Positions 8,628 to 17,555 of a DNA stretch of 36,857 bases are shown here, piece by piece. Each line of letters opens with the position of its first letter. Position 1 is the stretch's first letter. Below the pieces are notes generated by a model. The model was not told the DNA's origin, searched no databases, and saw nothing but the letters and a program-made list of their open reading frames with translations. This DNA is from Nitrosomonadales bacterium (GTDB lineage: Bacteria > Pseudomonadota > Gammaproteobacteria > Burkholderiales > Gallionellaceae), in contig JAHFRC010000014.1 of NCBI GenBank assembly GCA_023259015.1, positions 1 to 36,857 on the forward strand, in the 5' to 3' direction. The position numbers and the translations under genes were made by a program.

Positions 8628-10292
8628 TTACTTTGGATGAGCGAGCAATTTTTCCAGGCTATCCCAGCCATTCGTGCCAGAAATGGCGTTGTCGCTGTCT
8701 CCCTCGTTGACAAATTCCACCGTGCAGACAAGTTCATGCGGTAACAGCGGTTCCTGTGCTGCATGCAGCGCCTCCAGCACGCCGCTGTCGGCTTCCGAGG
8801 CATCGCGAGCATCTGCGCGCCGCTGTGTGACGCGCGCACGCAAAGTGATATTGCTTGCCTGCATCGAGGCGATGGCAAACGGAACCTTCAGCTCATGCGC
8901 GAGCTCGCGAAATTGTTTGCGCTCTTCCTGTTTGAGAAAGGCCGCATCCACAATCACTGGAAAGCCGGCCATGAGCAGCCCGCGCGCCAGTTCACGAAGG
9001 CGCGCATAGGTACGCCGGGTTGCATCGGCGCCATAGATGCCTCCGCCGATGGACGAGCGGCTGTCCGCCGATGGCGCAAGGCCGAACAAGCGTTTGCGTT
9101 CCACATCGGAGCGGATGCGGACCGCCTGCAACCGCTCCAGCGCAGCCTGCGCGAAGGTGCTCTTGCCGGAGCCAGGCAGGCCGTGGGTGATGATCAGCAC
9201 GGGCTGGCATTGGGTGAGATACGCCTCGCCTATGTCGAGATAGCTGCGGCAGGCTGCCAGCGCATCCGCCGTGCTGCGTTTTGACATTCCTTCCTGCGAG
9301 GCGCGGATGGCGCTGACCTTGGCACGCACCGCAGCGCGGTAGGCGACATAGAAGCGCAGCACGGACACGCCGCCGTAATCACCCGTGGCTTCCAGATAGG
9401 CATTCAAAAAACGGTAGGCGAATTCCGGCCGCTCGCGGTGCAACAGATCCATTACTGTAAAGGCAACTTCGTCCATCACGTCGATCCAGCGCAACGCGGG
9501 ATTGAACTCGATGCCATCAAAGGGAATGGGTTCATCGCCGATGAGCACGATGTTGCCGAGATGGAGATCGCCGTGGCACTCGCGTATGCGGCCTTGCGCG
9601 CGGCGCTCCGCAAAGCGCTTTTCACAGGCTGCATAGGTGATTTCGCTGGCGCGGCGCAATGCGGACAGCGCATCCAGGTCGGCCGGCTGTTTCAGCAACG
9701 GCTGCAACTGCTCAAAATTTTGCAGCGCCGATGCGCGTATGGCGGCGGCAGTGCCGAATGCCGAGCCGGCCTCCGCCGCAGGCAAGCCCTCGTGGAAACG
9801 CGCAAGCGTGGCAGCCAGGCTATCCAGATGCCGGGGTAAAATCCTGCCGCGCAGCAGCAGCCGGTCCATCTGGCTGGCAAAGGCAAAGCGCCGCATCCTG
9901 ACGGCATATTCAATGGCAGGCTGTGTTCCCAACTCAGGCGTTTCAATATCGCCGCCGATGGGGATGACATCGAGATAAATTTTCGGCGCCAGGCGGCGGT
10001 TGAGGCGAATCTCTTCGGCGCAGAAAAAACGGCGCGCCTCCAAGGTGGTAAAGTTGAGAAAGCCCATATCCAGCGCCTTCTTGATCTTGTATGCGTAGCG
10101 GCCGGCCAGCAACACCCATGAAATATGCGTTTCGATCAGCCGCACAGTCCTTGCCGGATGCGGATAGCAGCGGCCATCCAGCAAGGCAGCGACAAGCCTG
10201 CTTTGGGCTGAGTAATCGGTCGGGCAGTCACCCATTTGGTATTCCCGCGTTAACGAATGCAAGTGAGCCATTTGAAAGCCGTGCATCAACAC
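8628..10292 (-). CDS. Fusion protein: N-terminal aminoglycoside phosphotransferase-like domain and C-terminal AAA/zeta-like P-loop kinase domain
   Basis: ECHGDLHLGNIVLIGDEPIPFDGIEF (APH/choline-kinase-like) and VLIITHGLPGSGKSTFAQAALE (Walker A). True start may be the internal ATG at 10235 (MGDCPTDYSAQ). Confidence 0.85.
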   Translation of the reverse strand: MLMHGFQMAHLHSLTREYQMGDCPTDYSAQSRLVAALLDGRCYPHPARTVRLIETHISWVLLAGRYAYKIKKALDMGFLNFTTLEARRFFCAEEIRLNRRLAPKIYLDVIPIGGDIETPELGTQPAIEYAVRMRRFAFASQMDRLLLRGRILPRHLDSLAATLARFHEGLPAAEAGSAFGTAAAIRASALQNFEQLQPLLKQPADLDALSALRRASEITYAACEKRFAERRAQGRIRECHGDLHLGNIVLIGDEPIPFDGIEFNPALRWIDVMDEVAFTVMDLLHRERPEFAYRFLNAYLEATGDYGGVSVLRFYVAYRAAVRAKVSAIRASQEGMSKRSTADALAACRSYLDIGEAYLTQCQPVLIITHGLPGSGKSTFAQAALERLQAVRIRSDVERKRLFGLAPSADSRSSIGGGIYGADATRRTYARLRELARGLLMAGFPVIVDAAFLKQEERKQFRELAHELKVPFAIASMQASNITLRARVTQRRADARDASEADSGVLEALHAAQEPLLPHELVCTVEFVNEGDSDNAISGTNGWDSLEKLLAHPK

Positions 10293-10538
10293 GGCTTATG
10301 ATGGACTTAATCCGGGGTGCATTCAAGCTCCTGCACCGACTACCCGGCCCAGCAGGAAGCATTTATATAGCGGAGAAAGCCGGATAACTGGCAGTTCCAT
10401 CAATGAGGAATTGGCAATGACGAATTTGAATTTTCAGGATTGCATTACCAAGGCTCCACCAAAGCCGCCCTTCAGAGCCGTGTGTGCCGCCATGGCGGTG
10501 TGCTATTCTTCTCCGCAGTTGATTCCGTGCGTTCTCCG

Positions 10539-12536
10539 ATGAAGTTTTTATTACTTGCCTTGCTGCTGCTCCCCCCTCATGCGATAGCGGGTAAAGCTGC
10601 AAAAAGCCTGCCGCAACATGGCGCAACCGCACTTTCTGGCGACGGCACACACGTTGCAGAGGATGCGGATTTTCTTGCCGCGCGCGATGCATTCCGCATT
10701 GGCGATGCCGCACGGCTTGACCGCATTGCCGTGCGCCTCAAAAATTCCCCGCTGGAACCCTATATCTCCTATTACCAGTTGCGCATGCGCCTGGAAACTG
10801 CGGATGCCGCCGCTGTTCAGGCATTTCTTGCGCGCCCAGACGAAACCCCGATGATTGACCGCATGCGCGCGGAATGGCTGAAGTTGCTCGGCAAAAAACA
10901 GCAGTGGGACGCCTTCATGGCGGAGTACCCGCACCTGCTGAACGAGGATGCTGAACTCGCATGCTATGCCCTGCAAGCGCGCCGCCATTCGCAGGGGAGC
11001 GAGGTATTGCAGGAGGTGCGCAAGCTGTGGTTGTCCGGCAGCAAGGAGCTTCCTGATAGCTGCAAACCGCTGTTCGATGCGGCGCTCGCCGACGGTGTCA
11101 TCGATGAAGCCGCCATATGGCAGCGCTTGCGCTTGGACTTGGAGGCGGGCAACGTATCGCTGGCCAAACAATTGGCCGCCAAACTTCCTGCGCATCGGGC
11201 AATTCCTGCGGCTGAGCTTTCCCAGGCTGCCGCCAATCCTGAGCATTACCTTGGCAGAATAAAACTGGAAAAAGCTTCCGAAGCACAGCGCATGGCGGCG
11301 CTGTTCGCCCTGCACCGCCTCGCCAAGCAGTTGCCGCAACTGGCTTATGCGCAGTGGGAAAAAATCGCCGCGCATTTCAATGCTGATGAGCAGCATTATT
11401 TTTACTCCTGGCTGGGCTACGAGGCTGCGCGCAAACAGGATGACCGTGCGCTGGAATGGTTCAGGGCGGCGGGAGATGCACCACTTACGGAGCAACAGTT
11501 GGCCTGGCGCATCCGGGCCGCGTTGCGCGCGCAGGATTGGCAGGAGGTGCTGGCGGGTATAAGCAGGATGCCGCCGCAACAGCAGGATGAAGGCGCATGG
11601 CGCTACTGGCGCGCGCGCGCGCTGAAGGCATTGGGGCAAACCCGCGAGGCAGAAGAATTATTTTTTGCGTTAAGCAGGGAATATAATTTCTACGGCCAGC
11701 TCGCAGCGGAAGAAATTGCCACAGCATCCGTGACAAATATAATGCCGCCAGCCTATAAGCCGGGCGATGAGGAATTGAACGTCATGCTGGCGCAACCTGC
11801 CATCCAGCGCGCGCTGGCGCTATACCGCATGGACCTGCGCACCGATGCGGCAAAGGAATGGGCGTGGGCCGTGCGGAATTTTGATGACAAACAACTGCTG
11901 GCGGCTGCGGAAATTGCGCGCCGCAATGAAATGTATGACCGTGCCATAAATACCGCCAACCGCACGGTGCAGTTGCACGATTTCAGCCTGCGCTATCTCG
12001 CGCCTTACCGGGAAGCCCTGCGCGGGCATATCCAGCAGCAAGGGCTGGAGGAAGCATGGGTGTACGGGTTGATGCGCCAGGAAAGCCGTTTTGTGACAGC
12101 GGCGAAATCGAACGTCGGCGCAAGCGGGCTGATGCAGATCATGCCCGCAACCGCGCGCTGGATAGCGCGTAAACTGGGCATGAAAGATTACCACCGCACG
12201 CTGGTTCGCCAAGTGGAAACCAATTTGACATTGGGGACGTATTACATGAAGACCGTGCTGTCATGGTTCGACAACAACCCGGTGCTGGCCTCCGCCGCCT
12301 ACAACGCCGGGCCTTCGCGCGCGCGCCAGTGGCGCGGCAACACACCGCTGGAAGGCGCGATCTATACCGAGACCATTCCCTTCGACGAAACACGCGATTA
12401 TGTCAAGAAAGTGATGAGCAACACCGTGTATTACGCCCAGCTCTTCGGCCAGCCGCCGCGTTCGCTCAAGCAGCGCCTGGGCATAATTGCGGCAAAAAAC
12501 GAAACCAACCAGCAGCCGATACCCGATGAAAAATAG
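10539..12536 (+). CDS. slt: Soluble lytic murein transglycosylase
   Basis: C-terminal SLT domain: YGLMRQESRFVTAAKSNVGASGLMQIMPATARWIARKLG...SAAYNAGPSRARQWR; alpha-helical superhelix upstream; start at ATG 10539 (MKFLLLALLLLPP). Confidence 0.92.
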   Translation: MKFLLLALLLLPPHAIAGKAAKSLPQHGATALSGDGTHVAEDADFLAARDAFRIGDAARLDRIAVRLKNSPLEPYISYYQLRMRLETADAAAVQAFLARPDETPMIDRMRAEWLKLLGKKQQWDAFMAEYPHLLNEDAELACYALQARRHSQGSEVLQEVRKLWLSGSKELPDSCKPLFDAALADGVIDEAAIWQRLRLDLEAGNVSLAKQLAAKLPAHRAIPAAELSQAAANPEHYLGRIKLEKASEAQRMAALFALHRLAKQLPQLAYAQWEKIAAHFNADEQHYFYSWLGYEAARKQDDRALEWFRAAGDAPLTEQQLAWRIRAALRAQDWQEVLAGISRMPPQQQDEGAWRYWRARALKALGQTREAEELFFALSREYNFYGQLAAEEIATASVTNIMPPAYKPGDEELNVMLAQPAIQRALALYRMDLRTDAAKEWAWAVRNFDDKQLLAAAEIARRNEMYDRAINTANRTVQLHDFSLRYLAPYREALRGHIQQQGLEEAWVYGLMRQESRFVTAAKSNVGASGLMQIMPATARWIARKLGMKDYHRTLVRQVETNLTLGTYYMKTVLSWFDNNPVLASAAYNAGPSRARQWRGNTPLEGAIYTETIPFDETRDYVKKVMSNTVYYAQLFGQPPRSLKQRLGIIAAKNETNQQPIPDEK

Positions 12537-13752
12537 CGGCCTGAAAATTTACTGCGTGGGCGGCGCGGTGCGCGACCGGCTGCTCGGCCTGCCGGTGCAG
12601 GATCGCGACTGGGTGGTGGTCGGCAGCACACCGGAAGACATGGTTGCGCGCGGCTACCGGCCGGTGGGCAAGGATTTCCCGGTGTTTCTGCATCCCGAGA
12701 CGCACGAGGAATATGCGCTGGCGCGCACCGAACGCAAGACTGCGCCGGGCTACAAGGGCTTCTTCATCCATGCCGCGCCGGAAGTGACGCTGGAACAGGA
12801 TTTGCTGCGGCGCGACTTCACCCTCAACGCCATCGCCGAGGATGCAGGCGGCAAATTGATCGACCCATACGGCGGCGAGGCTGACCTGCGCGCGGGCATA
12901 CTGCGCCACGTCAGCCCTGCATTCAATGAGGACCCGGTGCGCATCCTGCGCGCGGCGCGTTTCGTGGCGCGTTTCGGTTTTTCCGTCGCGCCGGAAACCA
13001 TGGAATTGATGCGTTCGATAGTAAACAACGGCGAAGTGGATGCGCTGGTGCCGGAGCGCGTGTGGCAGGAACTGGCGCGCGGCCTGATGGAAAAAAAACC
13101 TTCGCATTTTTTCACCGTGCTGCGCGAATGCGGCGTGCTGGCGAGAATCCTGCCGGAAGTGGATGTGCTGTTCGGCGTGCCGCAGCCGGAAAAATATCAT
13201 CCGGAAATAGATTGCGGCATTCACACCATGCTGGTGCTGGACGATGCGGCGCTCCACAACCATACGCTGGAGGTGCGCTTCGCCGCGCTCGCGCACGACC
13301 TGGGCAAGGGCAATACGCCGAAGAACATCCTGCCGCACCACATCGGCCATGAGGCGCGCGGCGTGGAGTTGTTGCATGCCCTGTGCGGGCGCCTGCGCGT
13401 GCCCAATGAGTGCCGCGACCTCGGCCTGCTGGCGGCGCGCTATCACGGCGACGTGCATCGCGTCCGCGAGCTGCGCCCCGACACCATCGTGCGCCTGTTG
13501 CAAGGCTGCGACGCGTGGCGCAAGCCGGAGCGCTTTATGCAACTGTTGCAGGCATGCGCCTGCGACGCGCGTGGGCGCACCGGCCATGAGCACGATGCCT
13601 ACCCGCAGGCGGATTACCTGTTGTGCGCCCTGCAAGCGGCGCAAGCGGTGCGTGCCGGTGAAATTGCGCGGCAGTGCGAGGATAAAAACCTGATTGCCGA
13701 GCAAGTGCGGCTGGCGCGTGTGGCGGCGGTAGAACATGCCATCCAGGGCTGA
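12526..13752 (+). CDS. cca: Multifunctional CCA tRNA nucleotidyltransferase with HD domain
   Basis: YCVGGAVRDRLLGLPVQDRDWVVVGSTPEDM, RRDFTLNAIAED, HD-domain ALAHDLGKG. Confidence 0.95.
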   Translation: MKNSGLKIYCVGGAVRDRLLGLPVQDRDWVVVGSTPEDMVARGYRPVGKDFPVFLHPETHEEYALARTERKTAPGYKGFFIHAAPEVTLEQDLLRRDFTLNAIAEDAGGKLIDPYGGEADLRAGILRHVSPAFNEDPVRILRAARFVARFGFSVAPETMELMRSIVNNGEVDALVPERVWQELARGLMEKKPSHFFTVLRECGVLARILPEVDVLFGVPQPEKYHPEIDCGIHTMLVLDDAALHNHTLEVRFAALAHDLGKGNTPKNILPHHIGHEARGVELLHALCGRLRVPNECRDLGLLAARYHGDVHRVRELRPDTIVRLLQGCDAWRKPERFMQLLQACACDARGRTGHEHDAYPQADYLLCALQAAQAVRAGEIARQCEDKNLIAEQVRLARVAAVEHAIQG

Positions 13753-14353
13753 AAATCTGAATGCACTGCTGCGCGAAGTGCGCGCCTGCAAAGTGTGTGC
13801 GGCGCACCTGCCGTTCCCGCCCAAACCGGTTTTACGCGCCGCCGCTTCAGCGCGCATCCTGGTTGTCGGGCAAGCGCCGGGGCGGCGCGTGCATGAGACC
13901 GGCATTCCATGGAACGACCCGTCCGGTGACCGCTTGCGCGACTGGATGCAAGTGTCGCGCGATACTTTCTATGACGAAAAACACATTGCCATCATCCCCA
14001 CCGGTTTCTGCTATCCCGGCACAGGCAAAGGCGGCGACCTGCCGCCGCGCCCGGAATGCGCGCCGCTTTGGCACCCCCGCCTGCGCGCCGCCTTGCCGGA
14101 TATCCGCCTGACCCTGCTCATCGGCAGGTATGCGCAGGCCTATTACCTCGGCGGGCGCAGAGGCAGGACGCTGGCCGAAACCGTGCGCCATTACCGCGAT
14201 TACCTGCCGGAATTTTTGCCGTTGCCGCACCCAAGCCCGCGCAACCAGATGTGGCTCAAGCGCAACCCATGGTTTGAGGAGGAGGTGTTACCGCTGTTGC
14301 GCGAGTTGGTGCATAAGCAGTTAACACTGGAGAAGTTAAAAGTGCGGAGCTAG
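13736..14353 (+). CDS. Uracil-DNA glycosylase superfamily protein
   Basis: ILVVGQAPGRRVHETGIPWNDPSGDRLRDWM, IPTGFCYPG and HPSPRN motifs of the UDG fold; overlaps cca 3' end. Confidence 0.8.
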   Translation: MPSRAENLNALLREVRACKVCAAHLPFPPKPVLRAAASARILVVGQAPGRRVHETGIPWNDPSGDRLRDWMQVSRDTFYDEKHIAIIPTGFCYPGTGKGGDLPPRPECAPLWHPRLRAALPDIRLTLLIGRYAQAYYLGGRRGRTLAETVRHYRDYLPEFLPLPHPSPRNQMWLKRNPWFEEEVLPLLRELVHKQLTLEKLKVRS

Positions 14354-14463
14354 CCATGAAAAATTCATTTTCTTAGCCTGTCTTTTTCATGAGGGGCTGA
14401 TGGCGGAGCGGCTTGAGGCAAATATTAGGAGCGTTTTTATGAAATATACGCTAACCCTTGTTA

Positions 14464-14838
14464 TCAAGGGTGGCCGGGGTGCACCCATTCTTCCAAAACG
14501 TCATGCAGTTGCATGAACTGGAAAGATTTGTCGAGAAAGCAATCAACTCCGGCGCGCTTGCAGCGCTCGAGGTAAAATTTTTCGGAATAGTGGGTCAACA
14601 CCATGACCTTGATCCAGGCATGGCGCTTCTTGATGTTTTCCAGCACATCCATTCCCGATCCGGATTGCAGGAGGAGATCTAGGATCACGGCATCAGGCAA
14701 CAGTGCGTCGATTTGTTCGATCGCATCCTGCGCGTTCATGGAATGGCCAACCACCCTGATTTCCGGAATATCAGACAGCACAGATTGCAGGTTTTCATCC
14801 ACCGCTGCTGAATTATCCACGACAATTATGTCCATCAA
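14464..14838 (-). CDS. Stand-alone receiver (response regulator) domain protein
   Basis: CheY-like fold: MDIIVVDNSAAVDENL...DAVILDLLLQSGSGMDVL...VMVLTHYSEKFYLERCKRAGVDCFLDKS; no output domain. Confidence 0.88.
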   Translation of the reverse strand: MMDIIVVDNSAAVDENLQSVLSDIPEIRVVGHSMNAQDAIEQIDALLPDAVILDLLLQSGSGMDVLENIKKRHAWIKVMVLTHYSEKFYLERCKRAGVDCFLDKSFQFMQLHDVLEEWVHPGHP

Positions 14839-14880
14839 TCCACTCCCTTTATTTCGACGCGCCAGGCTACAAGATACACT

Positions 14881-14995
14881 GTGTAATGATGCTTCATCAC
14901 TCGTGGATTGGGTATCGGCGTCTGTCTGATTTTAATGTAAGGAACAGGGAAATTTTGCCGTCAGTATTTGCCTGACAAGGAAAAAAGCGCGATGC
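14881..14995 (-). repeat. Copy A of a duplicated upstream/promoter module, 5' of the receiver gene
   Basis: Gapless alignment to 17275..17389, about 75/100 identical by hand count; contains two TCrGtrTtTGyCTGA-like motifs 46 bp apart. Confidence 0.65.
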
Positions 14996-15205
14996 GATGA
15001 ATGGCTTGCACGCAGTTGATATTCCTGTGATTCAGTGAGGCAAGCCGCCAGCCTTTTGACTCATTACGGATGGCATGGCACACCTTTGGCATAACAAATG
15101 AGGTCGATGCTTAACGCGGCAAGAATGATGCAGGGCATTCATTTTTAAAATCCAGGGAGACAATACCCGGCCAGATACACCAGGCCGGATGCTGGACGCA
15201 CAGCT

Positions 15206-16372
15206 TCACATTTTCTGTTCCGGTTCTCCTTGTTTGGGAAACAGCACCCACATCCGCCCTTGCTGTTTCATCTTCCCCGCCTGCTCTGCGGCATGCGCGC
15301 CAAAACCCCAAAAGAAATCCGCGCGCACCGCGCCCCTGATTGCGCCGCCGGTATCCTGCGCCAGCATCAGGCGGTTGAGCGGGGTGTTATTGTTGGGATA
15401 GGTGGTGGAGAGGAATACCGGCGCGCCGAGCGGGACGGTGCGCGCATCCACCGCCAGGCTGTATTCGTCGGTGAGCGGCACTCCCAGCGCGCCCAGCGGC
15501 GCAGACAAACCATTCGGCAACTCGCGGAAAAAAACATAGCTTGGGTTTTGCGCGAGCAATGCGCCGAGTTTATCCGGATGCTGTTCCGCCCATGCCTTTA
15601 TGCCCTGCATGGAGGCTTCTTCCAGCTTGAGCTCGCCCATCTCGACCAGTTTTTTGCCGATTGAAACGTAGGGGTAGCCATTCTGGTCGGCGTAGCCGAC
15701 TTTCACCATGCCGCCATCCGGCAATTCGATGCGCCCGGAACCCTGGATTTGCAGGAAAAACAATTCGACTGCATTGTCCACCCAGAACAGCTCGCGCCCC
15801 TTGATTGATGCGGTTCCGGAATCAATTTCCGCGCGGCTGTAGTAGGGCACCACACGCTTGCCTTGCAGGCGTCCGCGCAAGCGCAGGTCCTTGAGTTGCG
15901 GGTAGGCTTCGCCCAGATCGATTGTAAGCAGGTCATCCGGCGCGGCGTAGAGCGGGTAGCGGAATTGCGCGGTTTTGGAACGGCTGCCCTTGAGCAACGG
16001 TTCGTAATAGCCGGTGATCATTCCCTGTTCGCTGCCGTCCGGGTTGAACACCTGATAGGGCGTAAACCATGTTTCATAAAATTCGTGCAATGCGGTGTTG
16101 TTGCCTGTGCCCAATTGTTCGGCGCGAGCACATACCTCGCTCCAGTTCGGTTTATTTTTCAGCGCGCGGCAGCTTTGCAAAAACGCGGGCCAGGCTGGCG
16201 TGAGATCAAGCGTCTGCCAATCCGGCAGCATCTCCCACTTGCTCACGGAAAAAAGCTTGGCAGGAGCGGTAACCGGCAACGCAACAACGGGCGGTTTGGG
16301 TGGCGCAACACAGGCGACAAGCAGCAGGCTCAGCCCGATGGCCAGCCAATTCTTTTTTGCTTCAAACATCAT
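15206..16372 (-). CDS. mltA: Membrane-bound lytic murein transglycosylase A
   Basis: MltA/3D domain sequence (GMITGYYEPLLKGSR...IQGSGRIELPDGGMVKVGYADQNGYPYVSIGKKLVE...GGAIRGAVRADFFWGFG); lipobox LLVAC. Confidence 0.94.
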   Translation of the reverse strand: MMFEAKKNWLAIGLSLLLVACVAPPKPPVVALPVTAPAKLFSVSKWEMLPDWQTLDLTPAWPAFLQSCRALKNKPNWSEVCARAEQLGTGNNTALHEFYETWFTPYQVFNPDGSEQGMITGYYEPLLKGSRSKTAQFRYPLYAAPDDLLTIDLGEAYPQLKDLRLRGRLQGKRVVPYYSRAEIDSGTASIKGRELFWVDNAVELFFLQIQGSGRIELPDGGMVKVGYADQNGYPYVSIGKKLVEMGELKLEEASMQGIKAWAEQHPDKLGALLAQNPSYVFFRELPNGLSAPLGALGVPLTDEYSLAVDARTVPLGAPVFLSTTYPNNNTPLNRLMLAQDTGGAIRGAVRADFFWGFGAHAAEQAGKMKQQGRMWVLFPKQGEPEQKM

Positions 16373-16974
16373 GCTTTTTCCTTGTGCAATTCAATCAAGC
16401 GGAACCAGCCGCGCGCCAGCACAGGCTGATCCGATATTACATACATCCCCGGAACCGCTTCCAGCACATCTTCGAATACCACATCCAGGCGCGTCGCCAA
16501 CTGCCCGGACAGGGGACTCAGGCTGCGCCGCAGCCAGGCGCGCTCGCCACGGCGCAAAAATTTGTCGAACAGCAGTATGTGCCCACCCGGCTTGAGCACA
16601 CGCGCAGACTCCACCATGCAGCGCTGCGGTTGCGGCACTACCGCAACAATGAGGTGCAACACCACATAGTCGAAACTTGCATCCGCGAATGGCAATGCCA
16701 TGCTGTCGCCCTGCACCATCTGCATGTGCAGGTTGCCTGCCCTTGGCCGCGCCCGTGCCAGCATCGCACCGGTCAGGTCGAGTGCGGTGTAATCGTGGTG
16801 CGGCGGGAGGAAGGGAAAATCCAGCCCGGTGCCGGCGCCGCTGAGCAACACATGTTTGCGTTCATGCTGCACCAGTGAACTTAAGCTGCGCCGCCTGATA
16901 TTGGCTGCGATGCCGCGATCCAGAACAGCATCGTAGAATGGGGCGATGAACCGGTAACTGGTTTTTAGCGACAT
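16369..16974 (-). CDS. Class I SAM-dependent methyltransferase
   Basis: VLLSGAGTGLDFPFLP, YTALDLTGAML, DYVVLHLIVAVV; ATGA overlap with mltA. Confidence 0.85.
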   Translation of the reverse strand: MSLKTSYRFIAPFYDAVLDRGIAANIRRRSLSSLVQHERKHVLLSGAGTGLDFPFLPPHHDYTALDLTGAMLARARPRAGNLHMQMVQGDSMALPFADASFDYVVLHLIVAVVPQPQRCMVESARVLKPGGHILLFDKFLRRGERAWLRRSLSPLSGQLATRLDVVFEDVLEAVPGMYVISDQPVLARGWFRLIELHKEKA

Positions 16975-17167
16975 GTAAATTGCGCAATGAGTGCGAAAAA
17001 AATGGCGCCGCTACTGGTGATGCTGACAGGAAATTCGCCGCCTTTATCCATGGCGGCATTTCACCTTATTTTACCGGCAATGACAAGCCTCCGACTGTTT
17101 GCTTTACCCTGAATCCCTCATTTGAACCACGAAGAACCGGTAGAACTGCAAAGCATAAGTCATGGGT

Positions 17168-17199
17168 AAAAAAAGCCCCTGACCCGGGAGGGCAGGGGC
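17168..17199 (-). terminator. Rho-independent terminator of candidate sRNA
   Basis: GCCCCTGCCCTCCCGGGTCAGGGGC followed by TTTTTTT on the minus strand. Confidence 0.75.
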
Positions 17200-17275
17200 A
17201 AAAGTCTTAACAACGGAGGAGAAGGGGGGATGTTGTTAAGATGCTACTTCGAGGCTCTGGGTTACGAAGCCTCAG
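17168..17275 (-). ncRNA. Candidate small RNA with C/U-rich anti-SD-like loop and intrinsic terminator
   Basis: Minus-strand hairpins: GAGGCT..AGCCTC (17251..17273), CTTAACAAC..GTTGTTAAG (17206..17240) with loop ATCCCCCCTTCTCCTCC, and GCCCCTG..CAGGGGC (17175..17199) followed by 7 U. Possible -10 TATCAT (17280..17285) and -35 TGCACA (17303..17308), 17-bp spacer. Confidence 0.6.
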
Positions 17276-17389
17276 TGAAATGATATTTCAATGCGCGTGA
17301 ATTGTGCATCGGTGTTTGTCTGATTGTTGTGTAGGAAGCAGAGAAATGTTGTTGTCGGTGTTTGCCTGACAAAGCATGAAGTGTGATGG
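17275..17389 (-). repeat. Copy B of the duplicated upstream/promoter module, 5' of the candidate sRNA
   Basis: Same alignment; motifs TCGGTGTTTGTCTGA and TCGGTGTTTGCCTGA (plus strand) 46 bp apart. Confidence 0.65.
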
Positions 17390-17555
17390 CAGAAATAGCC
17401 GGTATCTTATTGACCCATAGGCATGTTGAATTTCATCCCCGGAAATGGGCCAATATTTATCGCATGATAGGGAGGCAGATGTGCCTTTGGCGTCGGAGAG
17501 CAAAGACCGCTTGATACGCAAACATTGCAACGGGGCAATTTGGTAAACTGCGCGC

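Noticed and set aside
10551-11639. 362-aa minus-strand ORF
   Set aside because: Antisense to slt; no domain signature
12466-13905. 479-aa minus-strand ORF
   Set aside because: Antisense shadow of cca, which has strong family motifs on the plus strand; the minus translation has no recognisable domain
14400-14480. Hairpin AACCCTTGTTATCAAGGGT near the 3' end of the receiver gene
   Set aside because: Short stem without a clear U-tract; not strong enough to call a terminator
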